Source: Herpomyces periplanetae
Taxonomy: Eukaryota; Ascomycota; Laboulbeniomycetes; Herpomycetales; Herpomycetaceae
Assembly (NCBI GenBank): GCA_009733715.1
Contig: WMKJ01000054.1
Coordinates: forward strand, 27,140 to 91,139
Length of the DNA stretch: 64,000 bases
Reading direction: 5' to 3'
How positions within the stretch are numbered: position 1 is the stretch's first letter; the number at the start of each line of letters is the position of its first letter. A program made the translations under genes and the position numbers. Below the pieces are notes generated by a model. It was not told where the DNA came from. It worked only from the letters and a program-made list of their open reading frames with translations, and made no database searches. This document shows, piece by piece, positions 42,944 to 53,564 of the stretch.

Positions 42944-44952
42944 ATGTTTTTCAATTCAATCCTTTCCTCAGCTGTGACGAGTTCATCACTGTTAGCTCTC
43001 AGCGCACTTCCTGGGACAGTATCAGCAGCTTGCCATTTCGATAATTTGGTTGATCGATTGCAACAACCAGTTTTAGTAACCCCTTATAACTATAATCCTA
43101 ATACACTTAAGGATAAACATAGGCAACTTGTTTTGTACAAAAATGGGCTACTCTACGGGGATATGTCTAATTATCGTTTATCAACAGCGGATTCCAAAAA
43201 TCGAGATGCCTTACTTAAACCGGTGAAATTTGTTTTTCCTTTAGAGCCTAGAATTAATTGGTATGCAAATGACTCTTGTAAATTGGCAGATGGAAGACAA
43301 ATTCCAGTATTAGAGCATGCTTACCTGTTCAAAATGGTTCATGATGGTCCGGTTCCATGGAATAAATTAAAGAAATATTCAATTGATGTGTCTGCTGTTT
43401 TAACAAACTTTTACGATAAACTAAGCAAAAAGGGACAAGGAAATGGTAATGAAGCTACGATTGATGTGAATGAATGGTATAAAGTTTATAGCTCAGAGTT
43501 ATCAAGTGTAATGAATTCTTTAAAACGGCTAGACAAGGCGTTTCATAGATGTATTAGACAACGTGGACTACCGCCAATGTGGAAAAATTTTCTGATTGAG
43601 TACAAGCATGTAATGAATGATACTAAATTTGAAACGGACAAAATAATCTTTGGAAATTCACAACGGAATGATTACATGGAACTACTTACAAGGGCCATTG
43701 CCCAATCTCGAGCATTCCTTGAATTACCGAGTACAACTGCTTTATTTGGTGGAATTTCTTCATACGAAAGCCTTTTCAAGTCAACTCTTCCAAAGCTTTC
43801 GCACCCCGTGACACCAAAATCAGACAGTAACAGTGAAAGTGAAAGTGAGAGTGAGAGTGAAGGTTCACAAACTGATGGCAAGGATGATTTTTCAGATATT
43901 GACACTGATATTGATACTGATGACAACACTGACTATCTCACGGATGATATTTCCATAAGTAATGAAAATGATGTCGACTCTAAGACTTCAAATGGTGACA
44001 ACGGCATGAGTGAAGTCTATAATGACGTTGAAAGTTCACCTGCGTACAGCGGTTACAAAGATTTTGATCGGGGTGATTATTATGATCGTGGTCTAGACGA
44101 AATAGATGATTACTCTCGTGTTCCTTTGGGAAGACAGTACGTTACACACAAAGGAGCAGTCATTATTCCAGTTAAACACTATTATCCATCGGGAGTTTTA
44201 CAGATGTTCAAACAAATTCTTGGGCAATTTGGCGTGATGGGAAACAAAAGTCGATTGGACGGTATAATGCTAGGCGCAAATGCTACAACCAGTAAATATC
44301 GTGAATATCCAGAAGATAGAGCACCAAATGGACCACCTAAAGATGAGTATAAGAGTAATGCTAAGGTCTCAGGTAACGAAGATCAAAATGCAAAAGGTGA
44401 AACATCGGAAAGTGAAGATTCTTATGATGACCACGATCTTGGAATATCGGATGCTGGCTTTGTAACCCATCCTCTTATTACAGTGGATGATTCTGGAAAT
44501 TCTGGTAAGTATTCGGATGATTTCGGGCAGATAACTGTATATTGGCCCTGAGTAGGATTTTGCTAATCACATAATGGTATATTTAAACAGTTTCAATCGC
44601 CTATAAGGTTAGAAAGGTAAAAACAGATAAGGCAGGAGAGCCAAAGATACCTATATACAATAAATATAGTCAAGTTTTTCCAAAACCGTATGCAAGCTTT
44701 CACCTAAACTTTGTTGGTAAAGATGCATTGGAGACCTTTTATCTGCAGAAACAATTCATTAGCGATGTTGTGTACATGGGCTGTCCTTTATGGAGTCGGA
44801 CTAAGTATATGAGCACGCAAGTGGAAAAGACGCTTCCAAATTACAATGTTTTTGTGGTGAAAGCGATTCCCAGAGCAGTAGCCGGAAACAAGTTCTATAA
44901 CAGTTGTAAGGTTATCACGTTCAGCCCTTTTGAATATAACAAGGTAAAATGA
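42944..44952 (+). CDS. Putative secreted acidic protein, no recognised family
   Basis: Two exons, 42944..44504 and 44591..44952, encode about 640 residues; the 86-nt intron (GTAAGT donor, AACAG acceptor) joins G|TT in frame. The first 28 residues (MFFNSILSSAVTSS, then LLALSALPGTVSA) form a good signal peptide with cleavage before ACHFD. The mature part starts with a tyrosine- and asparagine-rich 250-residue segment. Then comes an intrinsically disordered acidic stretch: a SESESESESEG repeat at about 43830-43860 and a DTDIDTDIDTDD repeat at 43900-43930. A basic Tyr-rich C-terminal part with several Cys completes it (DVVYMGCPLWSR, YNSCKVITF). I do not recognise the family. It could be a cell-wall or secreted matrix protein. 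No GPI-anchor-like hydrophobic tail is visible. The spliced second exon shows coding composition, supporting the model. Confidence 0.7.
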
Positions 44953-45246
44953 AATTTCGCAGGATGTTTAATTAGTGGCCAAACTATCGTAAATACATCC
45001 CGAGAAATCCAGTCAGTGTCTTGAGATTTGAAGTGAAGCTGGATGCGTTTGAGTAGATTTAGAATGGAACATCATGAATAAAATACTCTTAGAATATTTA
45101 ACTTCCATGTAATTAAATAGAGTGGCATAATCAAGCCTTGAAATAACATTTTGAGATGAAATTCCTGATAATATTAGAGTTATTAATAGTCCTAAGAAAA
45201 TTTTCAAAGCCTGACTAGACCAGTGTATGGAGAATACAGTGGAAAG

Positions 45247-45908
45247 TTAAGCACTCCGCTTGGAGACCCAATCATCTTTGTGCAACTGTATTATCATATC
45301 TTCCCATACCATGCGATTATACTCATTTTGAATTCTGATTTCTTCCACCTCAGTATCATGTTCTAACCATGCTGAAAGTTCTTCTGATTTTGATAAACTG
45401 GAGGCCATGCCGCCATTAAAGTTAAGTGTTAAAGGGCGAGGAAATGATGGAGGCTTAGGATAGGGAGTTTCGTTGAAAGGATTGCTTCTTTTGAACGGAT
45501 TTAAGCATTCTTCATTACAATTGCGACGAAGATGACGTTTCCAGGCCTTTTCACTATCATATACATACGCTCTGGTAGATCTTATGACATTTAATTTTTC
45601 GGATGAAGGAGAGTTGGAATGACACTTTTGAGAATTTCTATCTTCGCTTGGACCAGTAAAAGTAAGAGACTTAAGAGCTAATCGATCAGGTGCACCATGT
45701 TTTAACTTCATATGTCGAGTATAATGACCTAATGTCTTGAACGGTTTAATATCAAAGCAAATTGGACACTTTCGTGCTGTAAAAAATGACTAGTTATAAA
45801 TTAATTCAAAAGCTAAAATTTACGTCAAAAGTTTCGCTTACCTGTTAATTTTTTATTGTGGCAATGTAAACACTGCAGTTTTCGATGGCAACATTTACAA
45901 TGGGACAT
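45247..45908 (-). CDS. Small zinc-finger protein (C2H2 type)
   Basis: Two exons, complement(45842..45908 then 45247..45776), with a 65-nt intron (GTAAGC donor, TACAG acceptor), encode 198 residues. Exon 1 carries Cys-rich pairs, MSHCKCCHRKLQCLHCH. The join G|CA continues as ARKCPICFDIKPFKTLGHYTRHMKLKH, a single C2H2-like finger (C-x2-C-x12-H-x3-H). The C-terminal half is polar, with an acidic LSAWLEHDTEVEEIRIQNEY segment. I do not recognise a named homologue. It is probably a nuclear DNA- or RNA-binding protein. The gene is divergent from PUF6 across a promoter with a TCACGTGG site. Confidence 0.7.
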
Positions 45909-46380
45909 GATAATAATCACAAAGCATTAACAAATCAAAAATTGTAGGTATACAGAAATTTCGTTTAATACGTGGTAAAGATTGTAAAAATGAATGCATT
46001 GGACATTTTGTATAGAGTAAACTTTTACCAAGCGGTTCAAAAATGGTAGAGAAAAGACAAAAGAATTTTAAGTTAAGCTCATAAATTTTAATAATAATTA
46101 AATAAAACCGTCATGATCCGTTCAACAAGCAACCCATGAGCAAAACACGCAGGCCAAATGTTAGAATTATTTCCACACTTTAATTCGCCAAAAATATCGC
46201 GAAATTGTTGTTCGGATGTGATCACGTGGTTTTACACCACAGAAGCCGTACTTTAGGTGACTAAGCCGCTGTGGCGGTGGACGAGAGTTGGCGTGAAAGT
46301 GCACGAAAAGAAAGGTTTTGGGGGGAAAGTTAAGGGAATGGGATTAAAAATTTTATGTTGAAATAGTTTTTACGCTGGGG
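45909..46380. promoter_or_regulatory. Divergent promoter of the C2H2 and PUF6 genes
   Basis: This 472-bp region lies between two divergent starts. It contains TCACGTGG at 46222-46229. No other feature is supported. Confidence 0.45.
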
Positions 46381-48455
46381 ATGATGAAGGATAGGGATAT
46401 ATCAAGGGAAGTTAAGAAAAATGCCATCCATAATGGCGAAAAAAGAAAGTTGGCCAGTGGGTCGGTTCAGGTTAAGCGTTTTAAGTCGAATAGTATGGGA
46501 AGATACGATAAAGAGTCAATCAAGTGTAAGTGAAAGGGACTTTGGAATTGATGAAGATGTTAGGTTTATATTTTATAATGCATTAATTTAACAAAAGCTA
46601 ATTGAATTGAATCATTATACAATGTGTGTACATGTTTAAATGATGATTTACTGGAATAAGATGGTGATGATAAGCGTGGAAAGAAAACTTTCCATGAAAA
46701 AAAACCGAATGAAAATAATGGAATAGCGGAAAGTATTCAACGCTCAAAAAAATTGTGGGAAAAATTACGAAGAAAATCACACGTTCCACTGGAGGACCGC
46801 CGCAAGTATGTTGATGAATTATACCAAATTATAACTGGGCATATCAAAGATTTTGTGTTTAAGCACGATGCAGTGCGGGTAATTCAGTGTGCGCTGAAAT
46901 ATGCATCACGAGATCAGCGTGCTTTAATACTTGATGAGTTAAAGGATAGTATTGTTATGTTAGCTGAATCTCGCTACTCAAAATTTTTATTGGCCAAATT
47001 ATTTGGTCTAGGGTGAGTGGTATCGGTATAATTGTGTAAAGATAATTTGACTGATATAATTGGCATTCTATCTATATGACATTCGGAGCTCGTAGAAATG
47101 CAGAAACTCGGGAATATATTATCTCCAAATTACGCGGACACATTATTCATTTAATAAATCACCCTGAAGCATCATGGATACTGGATGATATTTATCGAGA
47201 TGGTGCCACACCGATGCAGAAGGCAGTAATGCTTTTGGAATGGTATGGACCAGAATTCAGTATCTTTCGCGATATTGATCGTAAAAGGGAAGCTTTGAGC
47301 CTTGAGAGTATATTGAAGGAAAACCCGGAAAAACGCAGGCCAATTATGCAGAATTTATTGAAATATACTAATCGTTTGGTTCAAAAAAAGATGACGGGGT
47401 TTACAATGCTTCATGACGCGATGCTTCAGTACCTTTTGAATGTGGGAGACGATATTAGTGAATTTATAGTTATGCTAACATGCGATGAAGAGCATGATCT
47501 GCTACGAAACCTGGCGTTTACAGAGCCTGGATCACGGATAGTAAATCTTGCTATAGCACGAGGAAATGCTAACGAACGGAAACATTTGCTTAAAGCGTAT
47601 AAGGGGTTAATTGGTGCACTTGCACATGACCGATACGGGTATTCGATATTAACGACATCGATTGACGTAGTAGATGATACTAAGTTTTTGGCGAAATTTT
47701 TGTACGGCGAATTGCTGGGAAAGTGCGCAGATGAAGAAAGCAAGAAAGTAGTGGAATTAAGCATGCATGAAATAGCACGAATTGTTATGCTTTATCCAAT
47801 GGCGGGAGCTGCCAAATGGCTAGTGGGACCGTCAAAAGAGGACCAGTTTCGTGAATACCGAGAAGCATCGAGGAAAAGTAGTAAAAAGGATCCGGAGCGG
47901 AGAAGAATGGAAATAATTAAGTACTTATCTCCGTTTATGATTCGCACAATAGAGCGAGAGGTGAAGGAATTAATTAAAACCTCATTCGGATGTCAAGTTA
48001 TTACGGAAGTGCTATTATCTGGCATTGGAACCAAGACAGAAGCGTGTAAAGTAATAGCGCAATTAGCACAGGGTGATCCGGCAATAGAAGAAAATCATAT
48101 AGCGCATGATTTATCTGCGACACGTATGTTGAAGGTTCTCATACAGAATGGAAGATATGACAGTCAGTTAGGAAAAGTGACCCAACAAGGTGATGATATG
48201 AAATTTGCAGAGTTAATCTGGTCGTGTATAAGGGAAAATATTAGCGGGTGGATAGAGAGTCGAGGAGTATATATTATACTGGCTTTGCTGGAGCGACAAG
48301 ACTGGCCGGAAAGAAATGATTTGCTTGAAATTTTGTACAAGAATAGAAGTAAAATTGAAACTATTTCGAAAGGCGTAAATGGGAAGAACGGTGAAAATAA
48401 ATTGACAGGTTGTGAGGGACTGAAGCTTGTATTGAATAAGTTAGACGCTGAGTAA
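46381..48455 (+). CDS. PUF6: Pumilio-like ribosome-biogenesis protein (Puf6/PUM3 type)
   Basis: Three exons, 46381..46525, 46661..47012 and 47096..48455, encode about 618 residues. Introns are 135 and 83 nt (GTAAGT and GTGAGT donors). The joins restore IKYGDDKRGKK and LFGLGNAETREYI. The first 70 residues are Lys-rich and nuclear-localising. The fold then reads KKLWEKLRRK, DDRRKYVDELYQIITGHIKDFVFKHDAVRVIQCALK, RALILDELK and SRYSKFLLAKLF. These are the PUF-repeat helices of the Puf6/PUM3 class, followed by HPEASWILDDIYRDGATPMQKAVML and EWYGPEFSIF. Puf6 is a nucleolar, RNA-binding factor for 60S assembly; in S. cerevisiae it also represses ASH1 mRNA translation. PUM3 members lack the base-specific recognition of classical PUF repeats. 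The gene ends 69 bp before the convergent ankyrin gene. Confidence 0.88.
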
Positions 48456-48524
48456 TTAGTGAAATGATTAATATCAGAATCGGTTTATGCATTTATAGGT
48501 TACCGTAGAAATATAAGATTGAGG

Positions 48525-49196
48525 TTAAATGCGTTTAGATTTTCTTGGTTCACAAGTATCACCGGCAGATTGCAGTGACTCAGTTATTGCATTTCGTAAA
48601 ATATTTTGTGATTCAACTGAGTGAAAGTCCTCTTTCAAAAGTGTATCAATTATGCCTTTCAAGTCAGCCTCTGGGGAGTTTTCAGCCACAGTGGCGGCGT
48701 TGCGTGTGGTGGAGTCGGGCTTTAGGAAAAAGTTCACTTTAAAATCGGAAGATGCAGTAGACAGATCATAATTCGGAAGCACAGTGGAAGATTGTGGAGA
48801 AAGTGATGAAAGACCGGATTTAGCAGCGAGCCAGTCAGCTAATTCTGGGAAATCACCGTCTTGGAAGATTTTTTCATAGGCGGTTAAATTATCGTTATTT
48901 TTTAGGGAAAAATTGCATCCAAGTTCGTCAATTAAACATTTGGCGACATCAACTGTTTCAGTGACAAATAGAGCGGTTTCCCCATCACTATCACGTAGAT
49001 TAACGTCTACTGCATAATCGTTGACGATGGCTCGTAATAAATTGATTGCACCATAAGATGCAGCAGCATGCAATAACGTATATCCATTTGAATCTCTGGA
49101 GTTAACTAGTGAACTATCGGATTTTATGTATGATAATACTTTAATTGGATCACTAGCAACCCATGAAAGTAAATGATCAATTGTAACACGTATCAT
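48525..49196 (-). CDS. Ankyrin-repeat protein (YCR051W type)
   Basis: Single-exon gene of 223 residues from the ATG at 49196. Ankyrin repeats cover about residues 35-110: NSRDSNGYTLLHAAASYGAINLLRAIV, then VNLRDSDGETALFV and NNDNLTAYEKIF. The order and spacing, with the following FPELADWL motif, resemble yeast YCR051W, a small uncharacterised cytoplasmic and nuclear ankyrin protein. The last 90 residues are Ser-rich and end in a basic PRKSKRI tail that could act as a nuclear signal. No enzymatic domain is present, so it is likely an adaptor. Confidence 0.75.
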   Translation of the reverse strand: MIRVTIDHLLSWVASDPIKVLSYIKSDSSLVNSRDSNGYTLLHAAASYGAINLLRAIVNDYAVDVNLRDSDGETALFVTETVDVAKCLIDELGCNFSLKNNDNLTAYEKIFQDGDFPELADWLAAKSGLSSLSPQSSTVLPNYDLSTASSDFKVNFFLKPDSTTRNAATVAENSPEADLKGIIDTLLKEDFHSVESQNILRNAITESLQSAGDTCEPRKSKRI

Positions 49197-50225
49197 TATT
49201 TTTTTAAGTCTCGCACTTATAATTTATACTTGAAATATCGAGCAGCAAAAGTGAATGGTGAAAAAAAATCTTAAAATTCATTTCAAAAGATACAACATGC
49301 CCACACCTGTTCCATATCACATGATTATTAATACATGTGCTCACAAATAAATTCCTATGTAGAATGACCAAAATTGTAGGAGATACAGACTCAGGTGGGC
49401 CATTGTCTTGCATTACCTCACAACCATTTCATTTACTACCGCCCAGTAACTTGTGGGATGGCTAAGCGATAATTTAAGCGAGGCACTGACTAATCGAATG
49501 ATTACTAAGCAAACCGAGGATTGGCAGTTACGGGCATGGGAAAGAAATTTATTGAAGAACTTCGCGTTGGACTTTTCGCAGTATCTGAATAAATTGTTTT
49601 TGGTTGTTGTAGAGAGTCGGGAATGGAATGGTGTGATTAAGGTTTATATTAATAAAACTTGAATTCATCGTGAATATTTACCATTGAGAACATCCTGTTA
49701 ATACTCCTAGACTGAATTTACCAGTGTGAAAATGATCCCCATTTGTGATACTACACCTTTTTCGAAATGAAGCTTACGATGATTAAGGGTTGATAACTTG
49801 AATTGGCCTTTTAGTACACCCTTTTGCGTTTACTAGGAATTTTTTCATCACATATCCACTGAATATTGTTTGGGGTGAAGGTGTTAATTTTGCTAATTTG
49901 GCTATATCAAAACTATCTGGCCTTTGACAATATGGAGAATGTGGGAAAGGAGTTCCACATTCTATATACAAATTAAGGCGTATGTACGAGATACCAATTC
50001 ATATGGCTGGTTAAACTTGTATGAGATACGAGCGAAATTGGCCTAGGTTATACGGGAATTGATGGAAACGTATTTTGTGTTTATGCGCGCGCGTTAAAAT
50101 TTAATATAACTGGGAATGCCAAAATTACATATATAAGGGAGTTTCTCACCAATTTATCTTCCATGATTGATACATTGATACACGTTCTAATTTGAGAAAG
50201 GACAAAGTCAGAGTGTGAAGTACAA
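49197..50225. other. Intergenic region upstream of the ankyrin and PAP2 genes
   Basis: About 1 kb between two divergently transcribed genes. Short frames at 49453-49662 (+) and 49783-49971 (-) have some coding-like composition but no ATG at the frame start and no family match. An alternating purine-pyrimidine tract lies at 50082-50094. Confidence 0.5.
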
Positions 50226-51245
50226 ATGTATTTAGTATCTACGGGGTTGATTTTTTCTTATGTTCTTGATTGGTTAACAATTATATTTATCGGACTTGTT
50301 GGATGCGGACTAAACTTTATCGAACCAGCACATCGTCCATTTATTCTAAGTGATAATTCAATATCATTTCCACTTGTTAATGCTTTAATTCCATCATGGC
50401 TTCTAGGAGTTTGCAGTGTACTTGGACCAACGGTCATAATTTCCTTTGTTACCATTCTTTTCGTTCCAGGTTACACTTTGGGTAAAGGTATGAACGTCCG
50501 GGAAAAATGGACACGAAAACTTTGGGAGTTGAACTGTTGTCTTATGGGGTTGGGATTGTCACAATCAGTTTCATTCGTCATAACGCAAGGTTTCAAAATT
50601 TTATTTGCGAAACCTCGACCTAATTTCTTGGCAATATGTAACCCCGACAAAGACGTCGATGAATGGGCATTTGCAATTAACTCTCAAGGCCATATCAGTC
50701 CATGGAGTGTTCCAATTGTTGATTCAAGAATATGTAACGTGAACGTACCAAAAGAACTCAATGATGCATACAAAAGTTTTCCAAGTGGACACGCTGCAGC
50801 CAGTTGGGCCGGCATGCTTTATCTTAATTTGTTTCTATGCGCAAAGTTTTCCGTGGCTTTTCCACGATCTTTTTATGCTCGTGGAAGACGTTCCAGGACG
50901 CCAAGTGAGAAATCTGGTCGATCGAGTTCGCGTGAAGATCGAGAATCGGCTGCATCCCCTCCGTTATTTCTTGTTATAATAATTTTAATTCCAATTGGGG
51001 TTGCGATATTTCTTTCGACCACGGGATATTTGGAATATTATCATTCAGCCATTGATGTATTTGCAGGTTCTTTGATTGGTATTATCATTTCAATTGGATC
51101 CTTTAAACTTTTTCACATGCCAATTTCACAAGGTGGAAGTTGGGCTTGGGGCGCAAGATCTCCATCTCGTGCATTCGGCATTGATCTGGGTCAAACTGGC
51201 TTTGTAAGCTGCACCGCCCCAGACTCCCGGAGAACTCTCCCGTGA
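50226..51245 (+). CDS. PAP2-family lipid phosphatase, atypical
   Basis: Single-exon gene of 339 residues with about six membrane segments. The phosphatase motifs in order are KILFAKPRP (K124 and R131-P132; KxxxxxxRP), SFPSGHAAAS (PSGH at 186-189) and STTGYLEYYHSAID (H273, D277; SRxxxxxHxxxD). The active-site His residues, H189 and H273, are kept. The conserved Arg of motif 3, expected at 267, is Gly267. Relatives are yeast Dpp1/Lpp1, which dephosphorylate diacylglycerol pyrophosphate and phosphatidic acid at vacuole and ER membranes. A basic Arg/Ser-rich cytosolic loop (residues about 215-240) and a C-terminal Ser/Arg tail are present. Loss of the motif Arg could weaken activity. Confidence 0.85.
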   Translation: MYLVSTGLIFSYVLDWLTIIFIGLVGCGLNFIEPAHRPFILSDNSISFPLVNALIPSWLLGVCSVLGPTVIISFVTILFVPGYTLGKGMNVREKWTRKLWELNCCLMGLGLSQSVSFVITQGFKILFAKPRPNFLAICNPDKDVDEWAFAINSQGHISPWSVPIVDSRICNVNVPKELNDAYKSFPSGHAAASWAGMLYLNLFLCAKFSVAFPRSFYARGRRSRTPSEKSGRSSSREDRESAASPPLFLVIIILIPIGVAIFLSTTGYLEYYHSAIDVFAGSLIGIIISIGSFKLFHMPISQGGSWAWGARSPSRAFGIDLGQTGFVSCTAPDSRRTLP

Positions 51246-51380
51246 TCGGCTCCCCGAGATCTCGGAGTGTGGTAGCAGTCTAGATTACTAAGAACAAGGT
51301 GTGCGGCAGAAAAGTTTTATGAGTTAAGCGAGACGAAATGATTCGGTGATCATGACGATGCAAATCCCGTTTGGTTTGAT

Positions 51381-52820
51381 ATGAAGGAGTATATTGTTCA
51401 TTTTGTTCACGTCCACGTTAGGTTTCGTTTAGCTGAATTAAAGGCTTTGGCGTTAACTCATGCAAACAATGGCGAATGCCAATTTCGCGTTAAAAGTTAC
51501 AATGATGCGAGTCCGTTCGCTGTGATTGAATTGGCTGATGATACATTGGCTAAACGTTTAATCGAAAATAGCATACTAATTTATGATATTTACGAATTTT
51601 GGGGAGAAGGAAACAATTACAACGAAGTTCATAGGATTATTAGAAATTGTATTGACGAAGAATCCGGAAATGCTGCAAGCCGTCAAACTGTGATTACTTG
51701 GAAAGAGGAATATTATCAAGCTTCATTCTGGTTTTCCATTATTACATTTCAATTTAAACGGAATAATGAAGAAAAGAGGGCCATAGTTGAAGCCTTTTCA
51801 TATCTACCGTTGAATGGACCAGTCAACGCGGAAAATCCAGAATTAGTTATCGGTATAATGGAAGAATTTAAGCTGGAAGACAAGCAACTTAAACGAGTGT
51901 TAATGGGACGATGGATTGGCAGATCCCGTAGAATGGAACTTATAAACAAGTTGACGTTAAAAAGGCGCAAGTATATTAGCACAACATCAATGGATGCGGA
52001 ACTGACACTAATTACGGCAAATTTAATTGGAGCACGGCCGGGAACGTTGATTTACGATCCATTTATGGGAACGGGAGGATTTCCATTAGCATGTTCAGAA
52101 TTTGGGTCTTTTACACTTGGAAGTGATATAGATGGACGTATCATACGGGGCAAAGTCACCGGGTCGGATATTAAACGGTGGGGATCAGTTGGAGTTAAGG
52201 ATAATTTTATCCAGTATGGTATTGCTAAACGATGGATTGACGCATTTGTTGCGGATCTGACGAATTCACCAATACGCTTTCCCGAATCCGGGTTCCTAGA
52301 TGCAATTGTGTGTGATCCTCCGTACGGAGTTCGCGAAGGAGTTAAAGTTCTTGGTTCAAATCGACAACGTGGTATACACAATCCAATTTCCCATTTGACA
52401 AATTCAGCCCAACTTAATAAGGATGATTATATACCGCCAAAAAAACCCTACAGTTTCAACGCTCTGATTGAACAATTATTCGACTTTTCAGCACAAAGTT
52501 TGCGCTACAATGGACGACTAGCTTTCTGGATTCCAGAGGAGAATCCTACAAAGGGTATTATAAGCTCCATTGGTTATAGTAGTGCTAATACAGATACTAC
52601 AACTGCCACTATATCGCTTCCGTGTCATGAGTGCTTTGAACTACTCTTCTCTTGTACACAATCATTTAACAAATGGAGTAGACATCTCTTAATCTATCGC
52701 CGTCGAGAAGTTCAATTCGAACTATTTCGGTCCAATTCAAATATACGAGTTTGTGGCACTGCAGACGATTTAAACGAGTTTCGACGCCGTTACTTCCAAG
52801 GGTTTCGTGAAGATTTTTAA
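51381..52820 (+). CDS. TRM11: tRNA (guanine-10-N2) methyltransferase catalytic subunit
   Basis: Single-exon gene of 479 residues from the ATG at 51381. The N-terminal half (about 1-140) should form the THUMP-like region, with MKEYIVHFVHVHVRFRLAEL as the start. The Rossmann methyltransferase domain shows the SAM-binding DPFMGTGG (226-233), GSDIDGR and the catalytic DPPYGVRE (312-319), which fits the DPPY motif of N2-guanine methyltransferases. Trm11 pairs with Trm112 to methylate guanosine 10 in many tRNAs. All key motifs are intact. The gene converges on the SNARE gene, with about 97 bp between the stops. Confidence 0.92.
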   Translation: MKEYIVHFVHVHVRFRLAELKALALTHANNGECQFRVKSYNDASPFAVIELADDTLAKRLIENSILIYDIYEFWGEGNNYNEVHRIIRNCIDEESGNAASRQTVITWKEEYYQASFWFSIITFQFKRNNEEKRAIVEAFSYLPLNGPVNAENPELVIGIMEEFKLEDKQLKRVLMGRWIGRSRRMELINKLTLKRRKYISTTSMDAELTLITANLIGARPGTLIYDPFMGTGGFPLACSEFGSFTLGSDIDGRIIRGKVTGSDIKRWGSVGVKDNFIQYGIAKRWIDAFVADLTNSPIRFPESGFLDAIVCDPPYGVREGVKVLGSNRQRGIHNPISHLTNSAQLNKDDYIPPKKPYSFNALIEQLFDFSAQSLRYNGRLAFWIPEENPTKGIISSIGYSSANTDTTTATISLPCHECFELLFSCTQSFNKWSRHLLIYRRREVQFELFRSNSNIRVCGTADDLNEFRRRYFQGFREDF

Positions 52821-52916
52821 TGTCAAGAGCAGCGTAACAATTATTTTGCAGAATTCTTTCAAGATGCATACAATAGCCCGGACCCCAAGACTACGGCCGT
52901 TACGTTTGGTATAACT

Positions 52917-53564
52917 TCATTTCAACACAATTACCAAGAAAAGTAAAATCATGATCAATCCAATTATTACGCTTGAACTCCAATTATCACGAGCCAATCG
53001 ACCAATTTGGTTCATTCGTCGGCCTGCCACGCCCAGTCGTCCGATGTGTTGGTATGCTTGTCGGTCAACGTCTTCAAGGAATGATACTTGATCGTCAAGC
53101 TCATCACCTAAACGAAGACTTATCTCTCGTTGTCGACTGATGCTCTCACCTAGAGCATCAAGTTGCAGGTCCTGTTCGCTCATTAGTCGATGGTTTGATT
53201 GAAGAATCTCTTCATCAGTTAGCATGGTTGTAATGCTTGACGTTTTGGGGCCGACCAAGGGATTTGTAGGGTTTCCAGATTGAATATAATCGTCGATATT
53301 GTCACGATATACACTAGGTTTACGCACTTTATACGAAGATCCAATAGACCAGTCATCGTCAAATACTTCGAGGGATTGTCGGAATCGGACGGATTTTACA
53401 GTTGAACAGTTGACACTTTTTTGCTCGTTAACTTTGCCCATTTCAAGTAATAAATCACCCGAATCATCTTCACGATTTTCCAAATGTTGGTTCACGTTAC
53501 CGGTATTTAGCATTCCGGTATTACACTCTAGAGCAGGGGGCGTCGCGTCTTCAATCATTTTCAT
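52917..53564 (-). CDS. Syntaxin-8-like Qc-SNARE
   Basis: Single-exon frame of 215 residues from the ATG at 53564. The C-terminal half is a SNARE motif: MLTDEEILQSNHRLMSEQDLQ then LDALGESISRQREISLRL then DELDDQVSFLEDVDRQ. The zero-layer Gln lies in DELDDQVSFLEDVD. A membrane anchor SSSVIIGLIMILLFLVIVLK closes the protein. An upstream VRFRQSLEVFDDDW then KPSVYRDNIDDYI region is typical of fungal Syn8. Syn8 is an endosomal t-SNARE. The N-terminal domain looks short compared with yeast Syn8 (255 residues), so a 5' exon may be missing. The gene is convergent with TRM11. Confidence 0.85.
   Translation of the reverse strand: MKMIEDATPPALECNTGMLNTGNVNQHLENREDDSGDLLLEMGKVNEQKSVNCSTVKSVRFRQSLEVFDDDWSIGSSYKVRKPSVYRDNIDDYIQSGNPTNPLVGPKTSSITTMLTDEEILQSNHRLMSEQDLQLDALGESISRQREISLRLGDELDDQVSFLEDVDRQAYQHIGRLGVAGRRMNQIGRLARDNWSSSVIIGLIMILLFLVIVLK

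Noticed and set aside
49453-49662. 69-residue frame with Trp-rich, coding-like composition
   Set aside because: It begins at GTG just after a TAA, has no phase-compatible upstream exon that I could find, and no recognisable family.
49783-49971. 62-residue minus-strand frame ending in KRPIQVINP
   Set aside because: No ATG at the start and the only possible upstream intron would be 33 nt, too short; no family match.
51254-51265. Perfect 12-bp palindrome CCGAGATCTCGG just after the PAP2 stop
   Set aside because: Short palindromes of this length occur by chance in a window of this size; no further structure around it.
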